Shown here one piece after another: positions 6,993 through 15,486 of a stretch of 64,000 nt of DNA (positions within the stretch are counted from its first letter, which is position 1; each line of letters opens with the position of its first letter). The notes below the pieces were generated by a model that was not told where the DNA came from, ran no database searches, and saw only the letters and a list, made by a program, of their open reading frames with translations. The stretch is from Neolewinella litorea. Lineage in GTDB: Bacteria; Bacteroidota; Bacteroidia; Chitinophagales; Saprospiraceae. The DNA lies in NCBI RefSeq assembly GCF_004803465.1, contig NZ_SRSF01000004.1, forward strand, positions 1 through 64,000. The letters are read 5' to 3'. The position numbers and the translations under genes were made by a program.

Positions 6993-9900
6993 GTGTGTTG
7001 TATTTGAATTTTCTCCTCGGGTTCCGGCGTGGGGCGGTCTTCGATGAAGTACATATCGATCTGCCCCTTATTCTTGGCGGCGATCTTGCCGCGGTGGATG
7101 AAGGTGTAGCGGCTGCCGATGAGGTCGCGCAGGGCCCCGGAGGCGTTGATCCGGCCGGCCACGCCGCTGGATTCCATGCGCGCGGCGGTATTTACCGTAT
7201 CCCCCCAGATGTCGTAGGCGAATTTCTTGCGGCCCACCACCCCCGCCACCACGGGTCCGGAGTGCAGTCCGATCCGGATCTCGAGGCATTCCTCGCCCCG
7301 GTCGCGGCACCTGCGGTTGTGTTCCTCCATGTAGCGGCGGATGTCCAGGGCGGCGCGCACCATATCCTCGGCGTGGGTGGAGCTTACGGTGGGCAGTCCG
7401 GCCACGCACATGTAGGCGTCGCCGATGGTCTTGATCTTCTCGATGTTGTAGCGGCCGATGATCTCGTCGAAGGCGCAGAAGTGGGCGTCGAGGCTGCGCA
7501 CGAGTTCCTCGGCGTGGAGGGTCTCGGCCAGCCCGGTGAAGCCGCGGAAGTCGGTGAACATCACGGTCACGCTGTCGAACCGCCGCGGCAGGGTGCGGCC
7601 ATTGCGCTTCAGCTCCTCGGCGATCTCCTGGGGCAGGATGTTGAGGAGGAGATCGTCGGACTTCGTCTTCTCCACCGCCAGCTGCTCGGTGCGTTCGCGC
7701 ACCTTTACTTCCAGGTTTTCGTACAGGATAGCGTTGTCGATCGATATGGCGATCTGTCCGGACAGCAGCGCCAGCAGGTCGATCCGCTCAGCGGTGAATA
7801 CGCCCGCCGCGAGCTTGTTTTCCAGGTAGAGGATGCCCACGAACTTGCCGTGGTTGAGGAAGGGCAGGCAGAGGACGGAGCGGGCCCCGCGCTCGAGCAG
7901 GTACGGGTCGAGGGCAAAGCGGTCGTCGTTGGCCGCGTCGTTGATCACCACGGGCTGCCGCGTGCGGTTGACAAACTTGACGACGGATTCGGCGACCAGT
8001 CCGGAGTTTTCCACCGGCAGGGCCTGCAGGACGGTGGTCCTTTCGGCCTCCACCGAGAAAGCGGCCTCGATGAGCAGGCTGCCGTTCCGTTCCAGCAGCA
8101 GTACGCCTTCCTGGGCTCCGGCGTTCTCGATCACGATCGACATGAGGTTGCGGAGCATGTCGCCCAGCTGAATCTGGGCAGAGATGGAGGTGGCGGCCTT
8201 GAGTACCGTCTGAAGGTCCAGCAGGGAGGTATCACCAAAGCTCGTGAGGGCGTGCAGGGTGGTCGTGTTGCCGATGGTGCCGGCGGCCCGCAGTTCCGTG
8301 CCGCGGAGGTGGTCGGGGTAGTGGTTGCGCAGGTCGGCCAGCTTGGCCTCCGCACCCCATTCCCGGTAGGCACTGAAGGCCGACTTGAAGAAGAAGCCCG
8401 CCAGTTGTTCCATGCCCTGTTCCAGGTACGCGCGGCCCGCGAGCTCGTAGGCCAGGGCGGCCTCGTGCACGTACTGCTGCCGGTTGGCTTCCGCGATCGC
8501 CCGGTCGTAGGCCAGTCGGGCCAGGTTGAAGTTGCCCAGTACGCGCTGCCGTTCGGCCTCCATCAGTTCGGCCTTGTGGAGGTAATTTTCGGGGGCCGTG
8601 CGCGACCACTTGCGCATTTTTTTGATGTTGGTCCGGGCCCGGCGCATGATCCGGCGCTGCTCGCGGCGGTCGCTCTGGGGGTAGAGCGCCAGGTTGACAA
8701 GCGCTTCGTAGAAGTGGTGGTTCGGGATCTCGAATTTGGCCAGTACGGCTTCCAGCAACCGGCGGGCGTTTGCGGCGTGCTCGGCCGCGGGGCGGTAGTC
8801 GCGGAAGTGGCAGGCCAGGATGAGCTTGTTGAAGTAGATGAAGAACAGCCCGGTCTTGTCGTCGCGCTCTGTGTTCTGTTCCATCATTTTCGCCTCGTCG
8901 TAGGCGTCGCCGGTCAGGATGAGGGGGTTGGCCGACTTCTTCATGAAGTTGCGCATGCCCTGGCGGTAGACCTCGTTGTAGTTGTAGTTGGTCTCTTGCT
9001 TCAGCTGCAGGTAATTGCGGCTGTAGGCGGCGGTCTCTTCCTCCACCCGCTGCAGGTTGCGGCCGATGAGGTAGGAGTGGATGCAGTAGATGTTGGAATT
9101 GATGCAGGCAAACTCGATGGCGCCGGTCTCCAGTCCGATGTGGTAGCTCTCCTGAAGGGGGCGCAGCGTATTGCGCACGTGCTCGTTCCAGTTGATGATC
9201 AGGGCGTAGACCGGGCAGTAAATCTGGGTGGTCCAGGCGCGTTCCTCGAACTTGTCCATGAGGCGCAGGCCGAGCTTGCCGTAGCGGTAGCCCGACTCCA
9301 TCTGTTCCAGCACCCCGCACATGATGACCCCGTAGGTGGCGAAGGCGAAGGCGCTCAGGGCGGTGTTGCCGTACTTCAGCGACATCCGGCACATGCGGAA
9401 GATGACCAGGGGGAAGAGGTTGGGGCGGGCCCAGTAGGAGCTGGAGGCGATGTCGGCGATGATGCGCATGGCCGCGATCTTGCGCGGCTCGTTCATGATC
9501 GGGAGGTCCTCCAGGGTATGGATATCCTTGCCGTAGAAGCGCAACTTGGTGTAGAGCAGGTCGGACATAACGTTGGGCAGACCCGGCTGCCCGGGGAACT
9601 TCTCACCCAGTTGCTCGAGTACTTCCAGACCGGTGTCGATGGCCTCGTTCAGCTGGTTCTTGGCCTTGAAGGAGAGGATGCGGATCTCGTAGGCCTTGAC
9701 CTTATCGAGCAATTCGGTGGCCTCGTTGAGGATGGTGGCCACCATCCCGTCCATGGTGGCGAATTCCCCGCTCAGGTAATTGCATTCCGCCGCTTCGGTG
9801 TAGAGGTCGCGGCTCAACTCATAGTGACTTTTCCAGCTGCCCTGCGCCGGCAGCAGGTCGATGCCGGCCTGCAGGTACTCGGCACCGCGGCGGAAGGCGG

Positions 9901-12115
9901 AGGCTTGCTTGGCGCGGCGGCCGGCGCGCAGGTTCAGTTCGGCCAGGCGCAGCCGTTCTTCCCCATCGTTGATGGCCGGCAGTCCGCTGTTGAGCTGGGT
10001 GACGATGTCGAACACCCGCTCGTCGAGATGATCGGGGGGCGTATCGGCCAGCAGGAGGCGGCCGATGCGTGCGTGTACCGCGGCCTTGTCCGCATCCGGT
10101 ATGAGGGAGTAGGCCGCCTGCTGGATGCGGTCGTGGGCAAACTTGTACGCCTTGCCGAAGGGCAGGAGCAGGCCTTCCCGCAGGGCGGGGAAAAGGATCT
10201 CTTCCACTTTCTCCGCGTCCACGGATTCGATCACGCAGAGGGTCTCCGGGTCGAATTCATTGCCGATGCTGGCGCCCACCTTCAGCAGGTCCTGCGCGGG
10301 GGTAGGCAGCCGCATGACCTTGGCCGCCATCAGTTCGACCACGTTGTCGGTGATGTTACGCTGGCGCACAAGCGCGAGGTCCCAGGTCCACCGCCGGCTT
10401 TCCGTGTCGAACCACAGCAGCTCTTCCTCGTAGAGCGAATAGAGGAACTGGGTGGTGAAGAAGGCGTTGCCCCGGGTCTTTTCGTACACCAGGGTGGTGA
10501 GCGGCCGCGTGGCGGCGGGCTGGATGCCCGTGGCTTCCGAGATCAGGTTGTTGACGTCGTCCACGCTGAGGTTGCCGATCTCGATGGTCGTGAGCTTGCC
10601 GCCGGCGGATTCGATCTCGCGGACGGTCTGCAGGAAGGGGTGGGAGGCGTCGACCTCATTGTCGCGATAGGCGCCGATGCACAGCAGGTGATTGTTTTCC
10701 AGGTCCGTCATCAGCAGCCGCAGGAGTTCCAGGGAGGCGGAATCGGCCCATTGCAGATCGTCGATGAAGAGCACGATGGGGTGCCGGGCCGTAGAAATGG
10801 AGCGGACGAACTTGCGGAAGACGTAGTTGAAGCGGTTCTGGGACTCCGAACCGGCCAGTTCGGGTACTTCGCGCTGCGGACCGATGATGTGCTCGAGGTG
10901 GGGGATGACCTCCGTCAGTACCCGTCCCTCGGTGCCCACGGCCGCCTGAATCTTTTCGCGGAAGCTGTCTACGGTCTCCTTCTTTTCGGTCAGCACCAGG
11001 TCGACGAAGCGGCCCAGCGCCTGGAGCAGGGCGAAGTAGGGTTCCGCCCGCTGGAACTGGTTGAACTTCCCCTCGACGAAGTAGCCCCGGGACTGGGTGA
11101 TGGGCTTGTGGACCTCATGTACCAGGGCCGATTTGCCGGTACCCGAATAGCCCGCCACGAGCACGGTTTCCAGTCCGCCGCGGCTCACCCGCTCAAAGGC
11201 CGCCAACAGCCGGGCCGTCTCTTCCTCACGGCCGTAGAGCCTCTCCACGATCCGGAATCGGCCGGAAAAATCCTGTTCGCCCAGGATGAAGGGCTGGATC
11301 ACCCCGGTATCCTCGTAGGCCTCGAGACAGTGCTGCAGATCGGCCTCCAGGCCCCGGGCCGACTGGTAGCGGTTCTCGGCGTTCTTGGCCAGGAGGCGGT
11401 CGATGATGAGGGCTACGGACTCCGGCACCTGCGGATTGAGCTTGCGGATGTCGGGAGGGCGCTGGGCGATGTGACAGTGGACCAACTCCAGGGGTTCCTT
11501 GGCCCGGAACGGACAGTGGCCGGTGAGCATCTCGTAGAACACCACCCCCAGGGAATACAGGTCGGTGCGGTAGTCGACCGCGCGGTTCATCCGGCCGGTC
11601 TGCTCCGGGGAGATGTAGTGCAGGTTGCCTTCCAGCACCTCGGGGTTGCCCAGGTTCTGCTCCTTCAGGTCGATCCGCGAAGAGATGCCAAAGTCGATGA
11701 TCTTAACTTCCGCCCGCGGCAGGTCGAGGAGGATATTGTAGGGACTGATATCGCGATGGATGATGCCGGCGGAGTGGACTTCGGCCAGTGCCCCGGCCAT
11801 GGCTACGGCGGCGCGCAGGAAGCCGCCGATGTCGTGCTTGCGGTCCTTGAACACTTCGGCCAGGGTGGGGGCGTCGACCCATTCGAGGTAGAGGTAATGG
11901 CGGTTCTGCGACCGGGTGCGGCCCAGTACGCGGCGGATGGCATCGCCCTCCAGGTTCTTGGTGATCTCGAATTCGCGGTAAAACTTGGCAATCTCGCGGG
12001 GGGTGGGAAACTCGTAGTTCAGGGCCTTGCGCACCACGGGGCCGCCCCATTCGCTGTCTTCCAGGTAATGGATTTTGGTGCGTACGCTTTCATAAACCAG
12101 TTGTTCCGCCTTCAT
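6989..12115 (-). CDS. Kinase-like / AAA ATPase / GAF / adenylate cyclase signalling protein
   Basis: This 1708-residue multidomain protein heads the oxylipin operon. Residues 1-265 are a Ser/Thr kinase-like domain with Lys30, HRD at 120-122 and DFG at 141-143. The glycine-rich loop is unrecognisable, and the catalytic-loop lysine is replaced by Ser124 (HRDISPYN). Residues 294-560 are a predicted ATPase with Walker A GYSGTGKS at 322-329 and Walker B IVLFIDD near 447-453. A long helical, TPR-like region follows, then a GAF domain (about 1320-1470), a coiled coil and a class III cyclase domain (1515-1700). The cyclase has metal Asp1522 and Asp1566, adenine-selecting Lys1562 and Asp1635, and Asn1642/Arg1646, so it is predicted to make cAMP. 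No transmembrane segment is obvious. The layout resembles the large kinase-ATPase-GAF histidine kinases of cyanobacteria, with a cyclase output instead. Confidence 0.9.
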   Translation of the reverse strand: MKAEQLVYESVRTKIHYLEDSEWGGPVVRKALNYEFPTPREIAKFYREFEITKNLEGDAIRRVLGRTRSQNRHYLYLEWVDAPTLAEVFKDRKHDIGGFLRAAVAMAGALAEVHSAGIIHRDISPYNILLDLPRAEVKIIDFGISSRIDLKEQNLGNPEVLEGNLHYISPEQTGRMNRAVDYRTDLYSLGVVFYEMLTGHCPFRAKEPLELVHCHIAQRPPDIRKLNPQVPESVALIIDRLLAKNAENRYQSARGLEADLQHCLEAYEDTGVIQPFILGEQDFSGRFRIVERLYGREEETARLLAAFERVSRGGLETVLVAGYSGTGKSALVHEVHKPITQSRGYFVEGKFNQFQRAEPYFALLQALGRFVDLVLTEKKETVDSFREKIQAAVGTEGRVLTEVIPHLEHIIGPQREVPELAGSESQNRFNYVFRKFVRSISTARHPIVLFIDDLQWADSASLELLRLLMTDLENNHLLCIGAYRDNEVDASHPFLQTVREIESAGGKLTTIEIGNLSVDDVNNLISEATGIQPAATRPLTTLVYEKTRGNAFFTTQFLYSLYEEELLWFDTESRRWTWDLALVRQRNITDNVVELMAAKVMRLPTPAQDLLKVGASIGNEFDPETLCVIESVDAEKVEEILFPALREGLLLPFGKAYKFAHDRIQQAAYSLIPDADKAAVHARIGRLLLADTPPDHLDERVFDIVTQLNSGLPAINDGEERLRLAELNLRAGRRAKQASAFRRGAEYLQAGIDLLPAQGSWKSHYELSRDLYTEAAECNYLSGEFATMDGMVATILNEATELLDKVKAYEIRILSFKAKNQLNEAIDTGLEVLEQLGEKFPGQPGLPNVMSDLLYTKLRFYGKDIHTLEDLPIMNEPRKIAAMRIIADIASSSYWARPNLFPLVIFRMCRMSLKYGNTALSAFAFATYGVIMCGVLEQMESGYRYGKLGLRLMDKFEERAWTTQIYCPVYALIINWNEHVRNTLRPLQESYHIGLETGAIEFACINSNIYCIHSYLIGRNLQRVEEETAAYSRNYLQLKQETNYNYNEVYRQGMRNFMKKSANPLILTGDAYDEAKMMEQNTERDDKTGLFFIYFNKLILACHFRDYRPAAEHAANARRLLEAVLAKFEIPNHHFYEALVNLALYPQSDRREQRRIMRRARTNIKKMRKWSRTAPENYLHKAELMEAERQRVLGNFNLARLAYDRAIAEANRQQYVHEAALAYELAGRAYLEQGMEQLAGFFFKSAFSAYREWGAEAKLADLRNHYPDHLRGTELRAAGTIGNTTTLHALTSFGDTSLLDLQTVLKAATSISAQIQLGDMLRNLMSIVIENAGAQEGVLLLERNGSLLIEAAFSVEAERTTVLQALPVENSGLVAESVVKFVNRTRQPVVINDAANDDRFALDPYLLERGARSVLCLPFLNHGKFVGILYLENKLAAGVFTAERIDLLALLSGQIAISIDNAILYENLEVKVRERTEQLAVEKTKSDDLLLNILPQEIAEELKRNGRTLPRRFDSVTVMFTDFRGFTGLAETLHAEELVRSLDAHFCAFDEIIGRYNIEKIKTIGDAYMCVAGLPTVSSTHAEDMVRAALDIRRYMEEHNRRCRDRGEECLEIRIGLHSGPVVAGVVGRKKFAYDIWGDTVNTAARMESSGVAGRINASGALRDLIGSRYTFIHRGKIAAKNKGQIDMYFIEDRPTPEPEEKIQIQHT

Positions 12116-12238
12116 GGTGCCTCGTGCCTCTGGCGGTGGATACTGCCTCCGCTTGATTACGTAATATAAGATGTACCAAGCATTTAGGCCGTGCGATGCG
12201 GCGCTGAGCCACTTTTGCCGGCATTAAGTGGGGGGTAC

Positions 12239-12258
12239 GGCACCCGCGACCGCGCCCC
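12239..12258 (+). repeat. Dispersed GC-rich motif, variant copy
   Basis: GGCACCCGCGACCGCGCCCC is a variant of the 21-bp motif found exactly at 15391, 18376 and 42080. It lies in the divergent gap between the kinase-cyclase and TPR genes. Confidence 0.5.
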
Positions 12259-12330
12259 AACCCGGAAAAGCCGGAAAGGCTACACCTAAAAGCGGTCCGC
12301 CGCGTTAATTTGACGTAATCCCCCCGAACG

Positions 12331-14133
12331 ATGCGCTACCTCCTCCTCTGTTGCTTCCTTGGCCTGGCCCCGCTGTGGCTCGGCGGACAGTCGAACCAGC
12401 TCGCCCAGCAGTACTACATGGACGGGGAATACGAAAAGGCGGCCGAGCTCTACCGGGCCCTCGCCGAAGAGAGCTATAACTCCTTCTACTTCGACCGCTA
12501 CGTGAGCAGCCTGATGAACCTGCGGCGCTACGACGAGGCGGAATCCGCGCTGAAAAAACAACTGAAACGCACCCCCGAGGACCTGACCCTGCACGTCAAG
12601 TACGGCCAACTGCTCGAACAGGAATTTTCCGAGGACAAGGCACGCAAGCAGTACGAGGAGGCCATCGACAACCTGCGGGCCGATAAATTCCAGATCACCC
12701 AGCTGGCCAACGCCTTCCTGGTGCTCACCAAGTACGACTACGCCATCCGCACCTACGAGCGCGGCACCCAGCTCCTGAAGGAAGACGGCGCCTTCAGCCT
12801 CAATCTCGGCGACCTCTACCGCCGCAAGGGCGATACCGGACCCATGATTGCCAACTACCTCGACGCAATGGCCGAAGATCCCCGCCACGCCCGCAACGTA
12901 CAGACCTACTTCCAGCGCTACCTCGACGCCGACGGACTGCTGGAGGCCCAGAAGCAACTCTACGCCCGCATCCAGCAGGACCGCAAGGAAAATCCCCTCT
13001 ACCCCGAGATGCTGGCCTGGGTGGCCATCCAGCGCAAGGATTACAAGGGGGCCCTGCGGCAGGTCCGCGCCCTCGACCGCAAACTGGAAGAGAACGGGGA
13101 GCGCGTGCTCGACCTGGGCCACCTGGCCGCCAACGACCACGACTACGAAACGGCCATCGCGGCCTTCGACTACGTCGTGGAGAACAAGCCCCCCGGCTCG
13201 CCCTTCTACCTGGAAGCCAAGCGCTCCGGGCTGCTGACCCGCCGCCAGGCCATTACCGACGGCTACGACTATACGGAAGCCGACCTGCGCATCCTGGAAA
13301 CGGCCTACATGGAGTTCCTCCAGCAGTTCGGCCGTAACCCCGCCTCGGCCCGCATCGCCATCCAGCTGGCCGAACTCGAAGCCCTTTACCTCAACGACCT
13401 CGAGCAGGCCACGCAGATCCTCCAGGGCGTGGTCGACCTCAACGGCGTCGACGAAACCGTGCGCGCCGAAGCCAAACTGGCGCTGGCCGACTACTACCTC
13501 ATGCAGGGCGAGGTATGGGAATCCACCCTGCTGTACAGCCAGGTAGACAAACAATTCAAGGAAGACCTGCTGGGCCATGAGGCCCGCTTCCGCAACGCCC
13601 GCCTGAGCTACTTCCGCGGCGACTTCGAGTGGGCGCAGTCGCAGTTCGACGTGCTCAAGGCCAGCACCTCCCGGCTGATCGCCAACGATGCCCTGGACCT
13701 GTCGGTCTTCATCATGGACAACCTCGGACTCGACACCACGGCCACGGCCCTGCAGACCTACGCCGACGCCGAACTGCTCATGTTCCAGAACCGCTACGAC
13801 GAGGCCTTCGCCACCCTGGACGGGCTGCTGCGCGACTTCCCGGGTCACGACCTGGAAGACGACGTGGTGTACCTCCGCGGCCGCATCTACCAGAAGTTGC
13901 GGCGCTACGAAGACGCCGCCGCCCAGTACCGGCAGGTGATCGATACCTACCCCGAAAGCATCCGCCTCGACAACGCCCTCTTTGCCCTGGCCGGACTGTT
14001 CGAAAACGAACTCGGCAACAAGGAAAAGGCCCAGGAGCTCTACGAAACCCTCTTCATCGACTACAGCAACAGCATCCTCGCCGTGGAGGCCCGGAAGCGG
14101 TACCGCATCCTGCGCGGCGACGCCGTGCAATGA
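12331..14133 (+). CDS. Secreted TPR-repeat protein
   Basis: The 600-residue protein begins with a signal peptide (residues 1-20, LLLCCFLGLAPLWLGGQ) and is then almost entirely tetratricopeptide-like helices. Examples are residues 24-60 (LAQQYYMDGEYEKAAELYR), a repeat near 130-160 (YDYAIRTYERG), and the C-terminal units DAAAQYRQVIDTYPES and NKEKAQELYETLFIDY. Such proteins serve as scaffolds in the periplasm or at the outer membrane in Bacteroidetes. No enzymatic motif is seen. Composition is rich in Asp, Glu, Tyr and Leu. It is divergent from the kinase-cyclase operon and followed after 116 bp by two small TonB-like genes on the same strand. The specific partner is unknown. Confidence 0.85.
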   Translation: MRYLLLCCFLGLAPLWLGGQSNQLAQQYYMDGEYEKAAELYRALAEESYNSFYFDRYVSSLMNLRRYDEAESALKKQLKRTPEDLTLHVKYGQLLEQEFSEDKARKQYEEAIDNLRADKFQITQLANAFLVLTKYDYAIRTYERGTQLLKEDGAFSLNLGDLYRRKGDTGPMIANYLDAMAEDPRHARNVQTYFQRYLDADGLLEAQKQLYARIQQDRKENPLYPEMLAWVAIQRKDYKGALRQVRALDRKLEENGERVLDLGHLAANDHDYETAIAAFDYVVENKPPGSPFYLEAKRSGLLTRRQAITDGYDYTEADLRILETAYMEFLQQFGRNPASARIAIQLAELEALYLNDLEQATQILQGVVDLNGVDETVRAEAKLALADYYLMQGEVWESTLLYSQVDKQFKEDLLGHEARFRNARLSYFRGDFEWAQSQFDVLKASTSRLIANDALDLSVFIMDNLGLDTTATALQTYADAELLMFQNRYDEAFATLDGLLRDFPGHDLEDDVVYLRGRIYQKLRRYEDAAAQYRQVIDTYPESIRLDNALFALAGLFENELGNKEKAQELYETLFIDYSNSILAVEARKRYRILRGDAVQ

Positions 14134-14249
14134 TCGTCGGAGGTCACGGAGTGGCGGCCAACGGACAGCCCCGGACATCGCCGGGATGAAGTGAGAATCG
14201 TCCGAAAAATGTGGTGCGGATTTCCTATTTTTAAGGAAACACCACCCCT

Positions 14250-14792
14250 ATGCGCTACCCTGGCCTCCCCTCCCGGTTCTTCCTGGTCGGACTGCTGCTG
14301 TCCGCCGTAGTATCCCTGGTGGCGTGGGGCTTCCGCACCGCTCCCGATGCCGCCCGCCAACAATTGATGGAGCAGACCCGCCCCCGGCAGGAAATACGGG
14401 TGGAGCAGCGCACCACCGTGCGGCACCACCGCCACGGCGGACGGCGGATGCAGTCCCCCCTCTTTCCGGCCTGCCCCAACCAGCCCGATTACCAGAAGCG
14501 CAAACGGTGCGCGGACCGTGAACTGCTGCAGTACGTGCAGATGCACCTCAAGCACCCGGAAACCCTCACGGGGCCGGCGACCGGCTCGGTGGTGGTCCGC
14601 TTCCGGGTCGAGGCCAGCGGACTGACGGGGCAGCCAGAAGTGGTGCGCAGTAGCCACCCGGCCTTCGGTCGCGCGGGCCGCGAGGTAGTCCGGCGCATCC
14701 TGCACGAACACCCCGTGTGGGAACCCGCTCTCCGCGGCGGCCGGCCCGTAGCGTCGGAATTCATTCTGCCTATCCGCTTTCACCTACGCTAG
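14250..14792 (+). CDS. Small TonB C-terminal-domain protein
   Basis: This 180-residue protein has an N-terminal membrane anchor (about 10-27, FFLVGLLLSAVVSLVAWGF) and a short Arg/His-rich linker. A TonB C-terminal-like domain follows from about residue 70, with the pattern LFPACPNQ...KRCADRELLQYV, GSVVVRFRVEASG, and a final VWEPALRGGRPV...ILPIRF. Cys75 and Cys87 match the cysteine pair common in Bacteroidetes TonB-like domains (FPxC...C). It is unusually short for an energy transducer and lacks a long proline-rich spacer, so it may not span the periplasm. It is followed by a paralogue after 12 bp, and the two probably form an operon. Confidence 0.8.
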   Translation: MRYPGLPSRFFLVGLLLSAVVSLVAWGFRTAPDAARQQLMEQTRPRQEIRVEQRTTVRHHRHGGRRMQSPLFPACPNQPDYQKRKRCADRELLQYVQMHLKHPETLTGPATGSVVVRFRVEASGLTGQPEVVRSSHPAFGRAGREVVRRILHEHPVWEPALRGGRPVASEFILPIRFHLR

Positions 14793-14804
14793 AACCCGCC
14801 ATTG

Positions 14805-15383
14805 ATGAACCCTGATACCCTGAATTCCCGCTTCCTGCTCACCGGCCTGCTGCTGGCGATGCTGCTTTCGGCGGCCGTGTTCGGGTTTCGGCGGGGGTAT
14901 TCCGCTGATCCAAAGGTCGCGCCGGAACGTGTTGAGGAAGCCGCGGACCACTGCGGTGACGGCACGGCCTGGAACCCCATGAAGATATACGGGCTACCGT
15001 TTTCCTACCGTCCGAAACTCCCCAGCGAGGAGAACATGACCTTGCCGATCTTCCCCGGCTGCGAGGGGCAGTCCGACTACGAGGAGCGGGTGTTCTGTGG
15101 CTTCCGGCGCCTGCTCGCCTTCGTCGACGACCACCAGTATCAACCCCCGGGCTCGGCCGCGGAGCGGGTCTTCGTGAAGGTCACCATCGACCAGTACGGC
15201 CGCATGGCCACCCCGGAAGTGACCCAGGGCGCCGACCTTCGCAACCGCAGCGAGGCCCTCCGCATCGTCAACCTCCTCATGGACCGCGACGTTCGCTGGA
15301 CGCCGGCCACCCGCGGGGGCATTCCCGAGGCGCGCGCCTTCGTTTTCCCCTTCACCTTCCACGGCGCCACCTGCTCCCTCTGA
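14805..15383 (+). CDS. Small TonB C-terminal-domain protein, paralogue
   Basis: The chosen start is ATG 14805. A TTG one codon upstream is less likely. The 192-residue product has the same plan as the preceding gene: an N-terminal anchor (about 10-28, FLLTGLLLAMLLSAAVFGF), a linker and a TonB-like domain with IFPGCEGQS...FCGF (Cys86, Cys98), VFVKVTIDQYGRM and a terminal VRWTPATRGGIPEARAFVFPF. The two proteins differ in the linker and look like a diverged tandem duplication. As no ExbB/ExbD or TonB-dependent receptor is nearby, the role in transport is only inferred from the family. Confidence 0.8.
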   Translation: MNPDTLNSRFLLTGLLLAMLLSAAVFGFRRGYSADPKVAPERVEEAADHCGDGTAWNPMKIYGLPFSYRPKLPSEENMTLPIFPGCEGQSDYEERVFCGFRRLLAFVDDHQYQPPGSAAERVFVKVTIDQYGRMATPEVTQGADLRNRSEALRIVNLLMDRDVRWTPATRGGIPEARAFVFPFTFHGATCSL

Positions 15384-15390
15384 CTCCCCG

Positions 15391-15411
15391 GGGCGGCGGC
15401 GCGCGGGTGCC
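15391..15411 (-). repeat. Dispersed 21-bp GC-rich motif, exact copy
   Basis: One of three identical copies (also 18376-18396 and 42080-42100). Read on the minus strand it starts GGCACCCGCGCGCCG and ends CCGCCC. It lies just after the second TonB-like gene. Confidence 0.65.
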
Positions 15412-15486
15412 ATACCCTGCGGTACCATCTCGCAACGATCTTCGGGCCACGCCGTTTACCCTTTGCGATCTACCGTATTACTATCC

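Noticed and set aside
6995-12169. A 1724-codon plus-strand open frame across the kinase-cyclase gene
   Set aside because: It mirrors the minus-strand gene, has a Val/Gly/His/Gln-rich composition without any domain, and arises from GC-rich codon bias. The minus frame has clear kinase, ATPase, GAF and cyclase motifs.
12286-14178. A 630-codon minus-strand frame over the TPR gene
   Set aside because: It is antisense to a protein with a signal peptide and TPR repeats and shows only low-complexity Val/Gly/Leu/His sequence.
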